Origin: Paractinoplanes abujensis
GTDB lineage: Bacteria; Actinomycetota; Actinomycetes; Mycobacteriales; Micromonosporaceae
Direction: 5' to 3'
Assembly (NCBI RefSeq): GCF_014204895.1
Contig: NZ_JACHMF010000001.1
Location: forward strand, 3,534,001-3,598,000
Length of the DNA: 64,000 bases
Part shown: positions 30,707 to 45,823 of the stretch, piece by piece
How positions within the stretch are numbered: the first letter of the stretch is position 1
How the letters are laid out: each line of letters opens with the position of its first letter
Position numbers and translations under genes: made by a program
Notes under the pieces: model-generated
What the model was told of the DNA's origin: nothing
Seen by the model: the letters and a program-made list of their open reading frames with translations, nothing else
Databases searched by the model: none

Positions 30707-33700
30707 TCAACCAATCTCGACGCGGTCGGTGTCGGAGCCGCCGAGCCCGAGCGCGTCGTCGAGCACGCCGAACAACTCGTCGTCGGTGGCGGAGTCGAGG
30801 TCGAGGCCGTCGCCGGCGCTCTCCCCCGGGCTGTCCTGGTCGCGCTGCCACTTGCGCAGCAGCGCCTCGAGCCGCGCGGTGACCCGCGGGCGGCTGCCGT
30901 TCACGTCGGCGCTGTCGAGCAGCGCGTCGAGCCGGTCCACCTCGGCCAGGACGACCGTGGCGGGGTCGGCGGCCCGCGGTGTCAGCAGGTCCCGCACCAC
31001 GGCGGCGACCGCCTCGCTGGTCGGGTGGTCGAAGACGAGCGTGGCCGGCAGCGTGACACCGGTGGCCGCGTTGAGCTGGTTGCGCAGCTCGACCGCGGCG
31101 TTGGAGTCGAAGCCGAGCTCCTTGAACGGCCGGTCCGGCTCGATGTCGTCGGCCGAGGAGTGGCCGAGCACCGTGGCGACGTGGCCGCGGACGAGCCGCA
31201 GCAGCAGCCGGTCCCCGTCGGCGGCGGGCAGGGTGCTCAGCGTGCGGCGCAGGTCGTCGGCCTGCCCGGGGTCGGGGGCCGCCGGCTCGGTGATCGTCAC
31301 CGGTGCGGTCGTGGCCGCCGGGTCGTGCGCCATCCAGAACCGCCGCCGGTCGAACGCGTACGTGGGAAGGGTGGTTCTGCGGCCCCCGGTCAGCAGCGCC
31401 TGCCAGTCCACGCCGACGCCCCGGGTCCACGCGGTGGCCAGGCCGGTGAGCAGTTCCCGGTCCTCGGCGCGGTCGCGCTTCTGCAGGGCCACGAAGGTCG
31501 CGTCGTCGGTGATCTGGCGGCCCAGGTTGGTCAGGATCGCGTCCGGCCCGACCTCCAGGAACGTCGTCACGCCGCGGTCGAGCAGCCCGGCCACGGTGTC
31601 GGCGAACCGGACCGTGTCGCGCACGTGCCGCACCCAGTACGACGGGTCGCTCACGTCGCCCGACGCGATCACCGGGACGGCCGGCGGGTGGAAGGTCAGC
31701 TGGCCCACGATGCCCGCGAACTCGCCGAGCATCGGTTCCATCAGCCGCGAGTGGAACGCGTGCGAGGTCTTGAGCCGGGTCGCCCGCACGTCCAGCGCGG
31801 CCACCACGGCCTCGACGTCGGCCTCGAGCCCGGACAGGACGACCGCGGCGGGGCCGTTCACCGCGGCGATGTCGACGTCGCCGGCGAGCAGAGGCCGTAC
31901 GGTCTCCTCGCTCGCGGCCACCGCCACCATCACGCCGCCCGCGGGCAGGGCCTGCATCAGTTCGGCCCGCGCGGCGACCAGCGCCCCGGCGTCCTCCAGC
32001 GACAGGACACCGGCGACGTGCGCGGCGGCGATCTCGCCGATCGAGTGCCCGGCCAGGAAGTCGGGCCGGACGCCCCACGACTCGAGCAGCCGGTGCAGGG
32101 CCACCTCGAACGCGAAGATGAGCGGCTGGGCCACGCCGGTCCGGCCCACGTCACCGGTGCCGGGCGCGCCGGTGGCGGCCAGCGCGGCGGCGAAGGCGGC
32201 CGCGAAGACCGGGAACCGTTCGCTCAGCTCCCGGCCCATGCCGGCCCGCTGGGCGCCCTGACCGGTGAAGAGCAGGGCGAGCGGTCCGGTGCCGGCCGCG
32301 CCGGTGATGCCGTGCCCGGCGGCCAGGCCGGCGCGCAGTTCGTCCTCGGTGGCGGCCAGCACGACCATCCGGTGCTCGAGAGCGGCCCGCGTGGTGAACG
32401 AGGAGTAGGCGAGGTCGAGCAGGTCGCCGGGGGCGGCGGCGAGCCGGGCGGCCTGTCCGGGAACCGCCGACGCCGTACGGGCGGAGACAGCGACCGGCAC
32501 CGGGCCGGACGGAACGACCGCGGGTGGCCGCGGAGCCGGGACCGGAGCCTGCTCGACGATGACGTGGGCGTTGGTGCCGCTCAACCCGAACGACGACACC
32601 GCGGCCCGGCGCGGCCGGTCCACCGCGGGCCAGTCGACCGTGTCGGTCACGAGGTCGACCGCCCCGGCCTCCCAATCGACCATCGGCGACGGCTCGTCCA
32701 CGTGCAACGTACGAGGAACCACCCCGTGCCGCATGGCCTCGACCACCTTGATGATCCCAGCCACCCCCGCCGCGGCCTGCGTGTGGCCGATGTTCGACTT
32801 GATCGAACCCAGCAGCAGCGGGATGTCACGGTCCTGGCCGTAGGTGGCCAGCAAGGCCTGCGCCTCGATCGGGTCACCCAGCGTCGTGCCGGTGCCGTGC
32901 GCCTCCACCACGTCCACGTCGGCCGCGGTCAGCCCGGCGCCGGCCAGAGCCTGCCGGATCACGCGCTGCTGAGCCGGGCCGTTGGGCGCGGTCAGCCCGT
33001 TGCTGGCCCCGTCCTGGTTGACGGCCGAACCCCGTACGACGGCAAGGATCTCGTGGCCGTTGCGCTCGGCGTCGGAGAGCCGTTCCAGCAGCAGCAGACC
33101 GGCGCCCTCACCCCAACCGGTGCCGTCGGCGGAACCCGCGAACGACTTGCACCGCCCGTCCGGCGCGAGTCCGCGCTGCTCGCTGAAGTAGCAGAGCATC
33201 TCGGGCGTGCTCATCACCGTGACCCCACCGGCCAGCGCCAGCGAGCAGTCACCGGACCGCAGCGCCTGGATCGCCCAGTGCAGCGCGACCAGCGACGACG
33301 AGCAGGCGGTGTCCACGGTGACCGCCGGGCCCTCCAGACCGAGCGCGTACGAGACCCGGCCGGACACGATGCTGCCGGCCGCGCCGCCCGCGTAGTCGTG
33401 GTACATCACGCCCGCGAAGACACCGGTGTCGCTGCCCCGCAGTGAGGTCGGGTCGATGCCGGCCCGCTCGGCGGTCTCCCAGGCGACCTCGAGCAGCAGA
33501 CGCTGCTGGGGGTCCATGCCGACCGCCTCCCGCGGCGAGATCTCGAACAGCGCGGGGTCGAAGTCGGCCGCGTCGTAGAGAAAGGCGCCCTCGCGGGTGC
33601 AGCTGCGGCCCGGCCGGCCCGGCTCGGGGTCGTAGAGGCCTTCGAGGTCCCAGCCGCGGTCCGCCGGGAAGGTGCCGACCGCGTCGACGCCGTCGGCCAC

Positions 33701-36700
33701 CAGCCGCCACAGGTCCTCCGGCGAGGCCACCCTACCGGGGTAGCGACAGGCCATGGCCACGATGGCGATCGGCTCGCCCGGGTCGGCGGCCGGGACGGCG
33801 ACCGGCGCGGTGATGCCGGCGGCCGGTTCGCTGCCCAGTTCGGCGCCGAGCAAACGGGCGGTGGCGGCGGCCGACGGGTGGTCGAAGACGAGCGTGGCCG
33901 GCAGCCGCAGTCCGGTGGTGGCGCTCAGCGCGTTGCGCAGCTCCACCGCGGTCAGCGAGTCGAAGCCCAGGTCGGTGAACGGGCGCTCGGGGGCGATGGC
34001 GTCGGCCGAGCCGTGCGCCAGCACCGTGGCGACCTGCTCGCGGACCAGCTGCAGCAGCGCCCGGTCGCGGTCGGCGGGGCTGAGCCCGGCGAGCCGCTGC
34101 CGCAGTCCCTCCCCCGCGCCGAGACTGCGGGCGGTGGCGCGGTCGCGGTTCCGGCGGGCCGGGGCCAGGCCGCGCAGCAGCGCCGGCAGGTCGTCGGTGC
34201 GGGCGGCCAGCGCGGCCCGGTCCACGGGCAGGAGAACCAGTTCCGGTACGCCGGAAGCCACCGCGCGGTCGAACAGGGTGAGCGCCTCGGGGGTGTCCAG
34301 GGCGGGCAGGCCCAGGCGGCGCATCCGGTCCCGGTCGGCGTCGGTCAGCTGGGCGGCCAGGCCGGCGCCCGCGTCCCACAGCCCGTACGCCAGCGCGGTC
34401 GCGGGCAGGCCCTGGCCGTGCCGGTAGCGGGCCAGCCCGTCGAGGAACACGTTGGCCGCGGCGTAGTTGCCCTGCCCGGCCGCCAGCACCAGCCCACCGG
34501 CCGAGCTGAGCAGGACGAACGCGGCGATCGGCAGGTGCGCGGTGGCCTCGTGCAGGTGCCAGGCGGCGTCGGCCTTGGGCGCCAGCACGGTGGAAACCCG
34601 CTCGGCGTCGAGCTGGGTCAGCAGCGCGTTGTCGCCGACCCCGGCCGCGTGCACGACGCCGGTCAGCGCCGGCCCGGCCATGGCGACCAGCCGGTCCACG
34701 TCGTCCCGGTCGGCCACGTCGGCGGCGAGGAGACGCACGGTGGCGCCCGCCGCGACGAGCCGGGCCCGCAGCTCGGCCGCGCCCGGGGCGTCCGGGCCGC
34801 GGCGGCTGCTCAACACCAGATCCCGTACGCCGTGGGTCCGCACCAGGTGCTCGGCGATCAGCGCGCCCAGCCCGCCCGTGCCCCCGGTGACCAGCACGGT
34901 GCCACCGGCCCAGGGGGCGTCGCCGGCGGGGACGGTGGCCGGGGCCAGCCGCGGCACGAGCAACTGGCCGTCGCGGATCGCCAGCTCGGGTTCGCCGCTC
35001 GCCAGCGCCTGGGCCAGCAGCTCCTCGGCGGGCGGGCCGTCGGTGTCGAGCAGCAGGAACCGATCCGGGTTCTCGGCCTGAGCGGCCCGGACGAGCCCCC
35101 AGACCGGCGCCGCGACCACGTCGAGGTGGTCGTCCTCGCCCACCGCGACGGCCCGCCGGGTCAGCAGCACGAGCCGCGACTCGGTCAGCTCGTCGCGGCC
35201 CAGCCAGGCCTGCAGCAGGCGGAGAACGTCCATGGTGGTGTCGCGGGTGCGGCCGGGCACGTCGCCGTCCGCCTCGGGCACGACGGTGGCCACGGCGGCC
35301 AGGTGCTGCCCGCTGCCGACGATCACGTCGAGGTCGTCCACGCCGTAGATGTGCACCAGCTCAGCCGGCCCGGTCGCGGCCGTCGCGGCCAGCGGGGCCC
35401 AGGTCACGGCGAGCAGCGGCTCGTCGGTGAGGCGGTCCGCGGTGAGCGGGCGGGACACCAGCGAGCCGACGGTGAGCACCGGACGACCGGTCTCGTCGGT
35501 GACGAGCAGGCTGATCCGGTCGGCGGCGGGATGCGCGATCCGGACCCGTACGGTGCTGGCCCCGGTGGCGTGCAGGGCGACGTCGTTCCAGGCGAACGGC
35601 AACTGGAGGCCGTCGTCGTCACCGGTGTCGCGCAGCAGCTCGGCGTGCATGGCCGCGTCGAGCAGGGCGGGGTGCATCCCGAAGGCGTGGTCCGGCTCGG
35701 GCAGGGTCACCTCGGCGTACAGGTCGCCGTCGAGTTCCCAGGCCGCGCGCAGGCCCTGGAAGGCCGGCCCGTAGCCGTAGCCCAGGGCGCGCAGCCGTGG
35801 GTAGGCGTCGTCGACGCCGATCGTGACGGCACCGGCCGGCGGCCAGACGGACAGGGTGCCGGCCGCGGCGGGGGCGTCGCCGGTGAGCTCACCGGCGGCG
35901 TGCCGGGTCCACTCGGCGTCGGCGCCGGGCCGCGACCAGATCCGTACGGGCCGGGTGCCGGCCGCGGTGCGCTCGCCCACGACCACCTGCAGCTGCCGGG
36001 TCTGGCCCGCGGCCAGGGTCAGCGGCGCCTCCTGCACCAGGTCGGCCAGGTGGGGGCAGCCGGTCTCGTGCCCGGCCTGCAGGGCCAGCTCCACGAAGGC
36101 CGTGCCGGGCAGCAGCACCGAGCCGAAGATCTCGTGGTCGGGCAGCCAGGCGGCGGTGCCCGCGCTGAGCCGCCCGGTCAGCACGGTGGTGTCCGTGCCG
36201 GGCACCGCGACGACGGCGTCCAGGAGGGGGTGACCGGTCCCGGCGTCGGCAACCGCCGGGCCGGCCGCCCAGTAGCGCTGCCGATCGAAGGCGTACGTCG
36301 GGAGGGCGACCCGACGTCCGCCGGTCAGCAGCGAGGTCCAGTCCACGTCGGCGCCGCGGGTCCAGGCGGTGGCGACACCGGTGACAAGGGTGTGTTCCTC
36401 GGGCTTGTTGCGCCGCTGCAGCGCGATGAAGGTGGCGTCGTCGCTGATCCGGCGGCCGAGGCCGGTCAGGGTCGCGTCCGGTCCCACCTCCAGGAAGGTC
36501 CGCACGCCCCGGCCGAGCAGCGTCAGGACGTTGTCGGCGAACCGGACCGTGTCGCGGACGTGCCGCACCCAGTAGCCCGGCTCAGTCAGGTCACCGGTGG
36601 CAACGACCGGGATCTTGGGCTGGTTGAACGTCAGGCCGCTGATCGCCGCCGCGAACTCGTCGAGCATCGGCTCCATCAGGTGCGAATGGAACGCGTGCGA

Positions 36701-38785
36701 CGTCTTGAGCCGCGTCGCCTTCACACCCAGCGCGTCCACGACCGCCTGCACGGCTCCTTCGCCACCGGACAACACGACCGACTCCGGGCCGTTGACCGCG
36801 GCGATGTCCACCCCCGCGGTCAGCAACGGGCGAACCGACGCTTCAGCGGCGGCGACAGCCACCATCACCCCACCGGCCGGCAACGCCTGCATCAACCGGG
36901 CCCGTACGGAAACCAGAGTCTTGGCGTCCCCCAACGACAGAACACCGGACACATGCGCGGCCGCGATCTCACCGATCGAATGCCCCGCCACATAGTCCGG
37001 CTTGATCCCCCACGACTCGATCAACCGGTACAACGCCACCTCGAACGCGAAGATCGACGGCTGCGCCACCCCCGTCTGATCGATGTCACCCACGACATCC
37101 ACCCGAGCCGCGGCATAGGCGGAAGCGAACACCGGGAACCGGGCCGCCAACTCCGAACCCATCCCGGCCCGCTGCGACCCCTGACCGGTGAACAACACGG
37201 CCAGCGGCGCTTCCGCGGCCTCGCCGAGGATCGGGGTCGTCTCCGGCGGGACGACGGCCGCGCGCAGCGGCAACTGCGCGCGGCCGGTCACCAGTGACCA
37301 GGCCACGTCCGCCTGCTCCGGCCGGGCGGTGGCCAGGTGCTCGGCGAGGCGGTCGAGCTGCCCGGCGCGGGCCTGCTCGGTGCGCGCCGAGATGAGCAGC
37401 GGCAATGGTCCGGCCGGCCGTGCCGGAGCCGGGGCGGGCTCGGCGACCGGTGCGGCCTGTTCGATGATGACGTGGGCGTTGGTGCCGCTGAGCCCGAACG
37501 ACGAGACCCCGGCCCGGCGCGGACGAGCCACCGCGGGCCAGGCCACCGCGCCGGTGGCCAGTTCGACCGCGCCGGCCGTCCAGTCCACCATCGGCGACGG
37601 CTCGTCCACGTGCAGCGAGCCCGGCACGACCCCGTGCCGCATGGCCTGCACCATCTTGATGACGCCGGCGACACCGGCCGCGGCCTGCGTGTGCCCGATG
37701 TTCGACTTGATCGAGCCCAGCAGCAGCGGCGCCGAGCGGTCCCGTCCGTACGTGGCCAGCAGCGCCTGCGCCTCGATCGGGTCGCCGAGCGTCGTGCCGG
37801 TGCCGTGCGCCTCCACCACGTCCACGTCGGCCGGGGCCAGACCGGCGGCGTCCAGGGCCTGCCGGATCACCCGCTGCTGGGCCGGTCCGTTGGGCGCGGT
37901 CAGCCCGCTGCTCGCGCCGTCGGAGTTGACCGCCGTGCCCCGGACCACGGCCAGCACGTCGTGGCCGTTGGCCAGGGCGTCGGAGAGCCGCTCGACCACC
38001 AGCACGCCGACGCCTTCGCCCCAGCCGGTGCCGTCGGCCGCGCCCGCGAACGGCTTGCAGCGGCCGTCCGGGGCCAGCCCGCCCTGCTCGCTGAACTCGA
38101 TGAACGTCTGCGGGGTGGACATCACGGTGACGCCCCCGGCCAGGGCCAGCGAGCACTCGCCGGAGCGCAGCGCCGCGGCCGCCAGGTGCAGCGCGACCAG
38201 CGACGAGGAGCACGCGGTGTCGACGGTCAGCGCGGGGCCCTCCAGGCCGAGCACGTACGCGATCCGGCCGGAGACGATGCTGCCCGCCGCGCCGGCCGGG
38301 TAGTCGTGGTACATGACACCGGCGAACACGCCGGTGCTGCTGCCGCGCAGCGAGGTGGGGTCGATGCCCGTACGCTCCAGCGCCTCCCACGACGTCTCCA
38401 GCAGCAGCCGCTGCTGCGGGTCCATCTCCACCGCCTCGCGGGGCGAGATACCGAACAGCGCCGGATCGAACTCGGCCGCGTCGTAAAGGAAACTGCCGTG
38501 CCGGGTCACGCACTTGCCGGGCACGCCGGGCTCGGGGTCGTAGATGGCGTCGGTGTCCCAGCCCCGGTCGGCGGGCCACTCGCCCACGCCGTCGTGTCCG
38601 CCCAGCACCGCCTCCCACAGCTGCTCGGGCGAGGTCATGCCGCCGGGGAACCGGCAGGCCATGCCGACGATGGCGATCGGTTCGGCCGCCGCCGCGGCGA
38701 GCCGGTCGTTCTCGGTGCGCAGCCGCTCGTTGTCCTGCATGGAACGGCGCAGGGCCTCGACGATCTGGTCCACGGACGGGTTCAC
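30707..38785 (-). CDS. Type I PKS B: two modules, KS-AT-DH-KR-ACP and KS-AT-ACP
   Basis: This 2692-residue protein opens with the docking coil VNPSVDQIVEALRRSMQ, so I chose the GTG at 38785 (GGAG upstream) over an ATG at 38845 that overlaps PKS A. Module B1: KS from 35 (Cys192), AT (Ser603; HAFH at 697-700), DH (His884 in HEIFGSVLLP, Asp1043), KR (Tyr1441), ACP (Ser1610). Module B2: KS from 1671 (Cys1828), AT (Ser2248; HAFH at 2342-2345), then directly an ACP (Ser2561 in LGFDSNAAVEL), with no reductive domains. B1 should form a double bond (C12=C13) and B2 should leave a ketone (C11). Both ATs are malonyl type. The docking tail resembles those of PKS C and the left-edge PKS. Confidence 0.95.
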   Translation of the reverse strand: MNPSVDQIVEALRRSMQDNERLRTENDRLAAAAAEPIAIVGMACRFPGGMTSPEQLWEAVLGGHDGVGEWPADRGWDTDAIYDPEPGVPGKCVTRHGSFLYDAAEFDPALFGISPREAVEMDPQQRLLLETSWEALERTGIDPTSLRGSSTGVFAGVMYHDYPAGAAGSIVSGRIAYVLGLEGPALTVDTACSSSLVALHLAAAALRSGECSLALAGGVTVMSTPQTFIEFSEQGGLAPDGRCKPFAGAADGTGWGEGVGVLVVERLSDALANGHDVLAVVRGTAVNSDGASSGLTAPNGPAQQRVIRQALDAAGLAPADVDVVEAHGTGTTLGDPIEAQALLATYGRDRSAPLLLGSIKSNIGHTQAAAGVAGVIKMVQAMRHGVVPGSLHVDEPSPMVDWTAGAVELATGAVAWPAVARPRRAGVSSFGLSGTNAHVIIEQAAPVAEPAPAPARPAGPLPLLISARTEQARAGQLDRLAEHLATARPEQADVAWSLVTGRAQLPLRAAVVPPETTPILGEAAEAPLAVLFTGQGSQRAGMGSELAARFPVFASAYAAARVDVVGDIDQTGVAQPSIFAFEVALYRLIESWGIKPDYVAGHSIGEIAAAHVSGVLSLGDAKTLVSVRARLMQALPAGGVMVAVAAAEASVRPLLTAGVDIAAVNGPESVVLSGGEGAVQAVVDALGVKATRLKTSHAFHSHLMEPMLDEFAAAISGLTFNQPKIPVVATGDLTEPGYWVRHVRDTVRFADNVLTLLGRGVRTFLEVGPDATLTGLGRRISDDATFIALQRRNKPEEHTLVTGVATAWTRGADVDWTSLLTGGRRVALPTYAFDRQRYWAAGPAVADAGTGHPLLDAVVAVPGTDTTVLTGRLSAGTAAWLPDHEIFGSVLLPGTAFVELALQAGHETGCPHLADLVQEAPLTLAAGQTRQLQVVVGERTAAGTRPVRIWSRPGADAEWTRHAAGELTGDAPAAAGTLSVWPPAGAVTIGVDDAYPRLRALGYGYGPAFQGLRAAWELDGDLYAEVTLPEPDHAFGMHPALLDAAMHAELLRDTGDDDGLQLPFAWNDVALHATGASTVRVRIAHPAADRISLLVTDETGRPVLTVGSLVSRPLTADRLTDEPLLAVTWAPLAATAATGPAELVHIYGVDDLDVIVGSGQHLAAVATVVPEADGDVPGRTRDTTMDVLRLLQAWLGRDELTESRLVLLTRRAVAVGEDDHLDVVAAPVWGLVRAAQAENPDRFLLLDTDGPPAEELLAQALASGEPELAIRDGQLLVPRLAPATVPAGDAPWAGGTVLVTGGTGGLGALIAEHLVRTHGVRDLVLSSRRGPDAPGAAELRARLVAAGATVRLLAADVADRDDVDRLVAMAGPALTGVVHAAGVGDNALLTQLDAERVSTVLAPKADAAWHLHEATAHLPIAAFVLLSSAGGLVLAAGQGNYAAANVFLDGLARYRHGQGLPATALAYGLWDAGAGLAAQLTDADRDRMRRLGLPALDTPEALTLFDRAVASGVPELVLLPVDRAALAARTDDLPALLRGLAPARRNRDRATARSLGAGEGLRQRLAGLSPADRDRALLQLVREQVATVLAHGSADAIAPERPFTDLGFDSLTAVELRNALSATTGLRLPATLVFDHPSAAATARLLGAELGSEPAAGITAPVAVPAADPGEPIAIVAMACRYPGRVASPEDLWRLVADGVDAVGTFPADRGWDLEGLYDPEPGRPGRSCTREGAFLYDAADFDPALFEISPREAVGMDPQQRLLLEVAWETAERAGIDPTSLRGSDTGVFAGVMYHDYAGGAAGSIVSGRVSYALGLEGPAVTVDTACSSSLVALHWAIQALRSGDCSLALAGGVTVMSTPEMLCYFSEQRGLAPDGRCKSFAGSADGTGWGEGAGLLLLERLSDAERNGHEILAVVRGSAVNQDGASNGLTAPNGPAQQRVIRQALAGAGLTAADVDVVEAHGTGTTLGDPIEAQALLATYGQDRDIPLLLGSIKSNIGHTQAAAGVAGIIKVVEAMRHGVVPRTLHVDEPSPMVDWEAGAVDLVTDTVDWPAVDRPRRAAVSSFGLSGTNAHVIVEQAPVPAPRPPAVVPSGPVPVAVSARTASAVPGQAARLAAAPGDLLDLAYSSFTTRAALEHRMVVLAATEDELRAGLAAGHGITGAAGTGPLALLFTGQGAQRAGMGRELSERFPVFAAAFAAALAATGAPGTGDVGRTGVAQPLIFAFEVALHRLLESWGVRPDFLAGHSIGEIAAAHVAGVLSLEDAGALVAARAELMQALPAGGVMVAVAASEETVRPLLAGDVDIAAVNGPAAVVLSGLEADVEAVVAALDVRATRLKTSHAFHSRLMEPMLGEFAGIVGQLTFHPPAVPVIASGDVSDPSYWVRHVRDTVRFADTVAGLLDRGVTTFLEVGPDAILTNLGRQITDDATFVALQKRDRAEDRELLTGLATAWTRGVGVDWQALLTGGRRTTLPTYAFDRRRFWMAHDPAATTAPVTITEPAAPDPGQADDLRRTLSTLPAADGDRLLLRLVRGHVATVLGHSSADDIEPDRPFKELGFDSNAAVELRNQLNAATGVTLPATLVFDHPTSEAVAAVVRDLLTPRAADPATVVLAEVDRLDALLDSADVNGSRPRVTARLEALLRKWQRDQDSPGESAGDGLDLDSATDDELFGVLDDALGLGGSDTDRVEIG
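36702..37207 (-). repeat. 506-bp near-identical AT segment, copy in PKS B module 1
   Basis: Two mismatches in 506 bases against 28575-29080. It encodes the AT part running from the [10 protein letters not shown] region to just before HAFH. Silent sites are as conserved as coding ones, so selection on the protein alone cannot explain it; recent duplication or gene conversion can. Confidence 0.9.
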
Positions 38786-38798
38786 GGCAGGTCTCCGG

Positions 38799-43901
<5,103 letters not shown>

Positions 43902-44157
43902 TTGCGGCCGCCTCGGATCAACCAAATTCAGTGAGCAATTCGAATGTCAATCTAGGAATCGGCCGGTCGATCGCAGTACCCCTGCGGGCCGTCCGGGACC
44001 CTTACGGTCGGGCAAAGTCCAGGTAGGAGCCCGTTTTGGGAGACGGGCTGAGGCGTGAGCCAGGGGTCGCATAGGGGTGTTGCGGGCGCCGGGAGAGTGG
44101 CAGGTTTCGGGCCGTCAACAGAAATCTTTTCTCCATTGCGAAAATTGGAGGAGCACC
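43902..44157. promoter_or_regulatory. Divergent promoter region of the PKS operon and the beta-propeller gene
   Basis: This 256-bp gap separates two diverging genes. On the minus strand TTGACA lies at 43950-43945, about 45 bases before the PKS A start, a good -35 match; the -10 (AATTTGGT region near 43925) is weak. A 7-bp inverted repeat AGCCCGT/ACGGGCT (44028-44034 with 44043-44049) lies midway and could be an operator. On the plus strand GGAGGAGCACC precedes the ATG at 44158. Confidence 0.45.
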
Positions 44158-45747
44158 ATGTTGCATTCCCTGCGCCGGAGGTCCGTACGGGTCCTGGGCC
44201 TGCTGACGGCGCTGACCGTCGCCGTGGCGGCGAGCACGACGCCCGCCACGGCGGGCACCCTCACCGACTGGACGATGAACGGCAACAACCTGCTCAACAC
44301 CCGCTCGAACCTGCTGGAAACCAAGATCACGACGAAGAACGTGAGCCGGCTCAAGGCCAAGTGGACGTTCGCCACCCACGGCGACGTCTCGGCCACCCCG
44401 ATCGTGGCCAAGGGCGCCGTCTACTTCCCCGACTGGGGCGGTTACCTCTACAAGCTGGACGCGGCGACCGGTCAGCAGATCTGGTCGAAGAAGATCTCCG
44501 ACTACGACGGAGTGACCGGCTCGCTGTCGCGCACCGCGGTCGCCATCAGCGGCAACACGCTGTTCCTGGGCACCCAGGTCGGGGCGAACCTGCTGGCGGT
44601 CGACGCCACCACCGGGGCGCTCAAGTGGAAGACCCAGCTCGACCCGCACGTCGCGGCGATCCTGACGATGTCGCCGGTGGTGCACAACGGCGTCGTGTAC
44701 GAGGGTGTCTCGTCCACCGAGGGTGAGATGTCGGCGTTCGACCCGACCTACAAGTGCTGCACCTTCCGCGGCAACTTCAACGCGGTCGACGCGAACACCG
44801 GCAAGGTGCTCTGGAAGCGCTACATGGTGCCGGACAACGGCAACCAGCCGACCGGCTACGCGGGCGGTGCGATGTGGGGCACCCCGGCCATCGACCCGGT
44901 CCGCGGCACCGTCTACGTCACCAGCGGCCAGAACTACCGCGTGCCGGACAGCGTCAACCAGTGCCAGAACAACGGCGGCACCCCGCCGCAGTGCTACTCG
45001 CCCGACAACCACATCGACTCGATCCTGGCCCTCAACCTGAAGACCGGCGCGATCAAGTGGGCCACCGGCGCGATGCGCTTCGACGCGTGGAACGCCTCCT
45101 GCATCCCCGGCCTGCCGCCGAACAACTGCCCGGCCAACCCCGGCTACGACTACGACTTCGGCGACGGCGCGCACATCTTCGGCTTCAAGGACAAGAACGG
45201 CAAGCTGCGCGACGCGGTCGGCGGCGGCGAGAAGAGCGGCGAGTACTGGGCGCTCGACCCCGACACCGGCAATGTGCTGTGGAGCGCGGCGCCCGGCCCC
45301 GGCGGCCACGTGGGCGGCATCATGTGGGGCACGGCGTGGGACGCCAAGCGCATCTACGTCGCCGAGGCCAACTTCTTCAAGACGCCGTACCAGCTGGCCG
45401 ACGGCACCCCGTCCACCGGCAGCAGCTACGCGGCGCTCGACCCGGCCACCGGCCGCGTGCAGTGGCAGGTCCCGGACCCGACGCCGGGCTTCGCGTGGGG
45501 CCCGCTGACGGTCGCCGCGGACGTGCTCTACGGCAGCTCGACCAGCGGTCACATGTACGCCATGGACTCGGCCACCGGCCGGATCCTGTGGGACTTCACC
45601 GCGCCGTACTCGTCGAACTCGGGCGCCTCGGTGGTGGACGGTGTCGTCTACTGGGGCAACGGCTACGCCAAGTTCGCCAACGGGGCCGGCACCACCGGCA
45701 GCTTCACCAGCGGCACGTTCTACGCCTTCTCCGTCGACGGCAAGTGA
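44158..45747 (+). CDS. Secreted PQQ-type beta-propeller protein
   Basis: This 529-residue protein has an N-terminal signal peptide (RRRSVR, a hydrophobic stretch, cleavage likely after PATA near 33). It then carries about seven repeats of the quinoprotein propeller pattern, such as LDAATGQQIW, AVDATTGALKW, AVDANTGKVLW, LDPDTGNVLW, LDPATGRVQW and MDSATGRILW. Neighbouring cysteines Cys200-Cys201 recall the vicinal disulfide of PQQ alcohol dehydrogenases, but I see no haem-binding CxxCH. It may be a PQQ-dependent dehydrogenase or a non-catalytic propeller. The ATG at 44158 has a strong GGAGGAG site; earlier in-frame codons are not supported. It diverges from PKS A, but no sequence evidence ties it to the pathway. 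Confidence 0.85.
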   Translation: MLHSLRRRSVRVLGLLTALTVAVAASTTPATAGTLTDWTMNGNNLLNTRSNLLETKITTKNVSRLKAKWTFATHGDVSATPIVAKGAVYFPDWGGYLYKLDAATGQQIWSKKISDYDGVTGSLSRTAVAISGNTLFLGTQVGANLLAVDATTGALKWKTQLDPHVAAILTMSPVVHNGVVYEGVSSTEGEMSAFDPTYKCCTFRGNFNAVDANTGKVLWKRYMVPDNGNQPTGYAGGAMWGTPAIDPVRGTVYVTSGQNYRVPDSVNQCQNNGGTPPQCYSPDNHIDSILALNLKTGAIKWATGAMRFDAWNASCIPGLPPNNCPANPGYDYDFGDGAHIFGFKDKNGKLRDAVGGGEKSGEYWALDPDTGNVLWSAAPGPGGHVGGIMWGTAWDAKRIYVAEANFFKTPYQLADGTPSTGSSYAALDPATGRVQWQVPDPTPGFAWGPLTVAADVLYGSSTSGHMYAMDSATGRILWDFTAPYSSNSGASVVDGVVYWGNGYAKFANGAGTTGSFTSGTFYAFSVDGK

Positions 45748-45762
45748 TCCTGCGGTTCTGAC

Positions 45763-45796
45763 GATGCGGGGCCCGGCCGCTGCCGGGCCCCGCATC
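45763..45796 (+). terminator. Hairpin terminator after the beta-propeller gene
   Basis: A perfect 15-bp stem (45763-45777 with 45782-45796) closes the loop CGCT. It begins 16 bases after the stop codon. No clear T-tract follows. Confidence 0.8.
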
Positions 45797-45823
45797 ATCC
45801 GTTCGACCAGGGATTTCCGCATA

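Noticed and set aside
24629..33445. An open frame of about 2900 codons on the plus strand, opposite PKS B, C and D
   Set aside because: It is the antisense of real PKS modules. High GC at third positions keeps the opposite frame open. Its protein is Arg/Gly/Gln/His-rich without any family motif.
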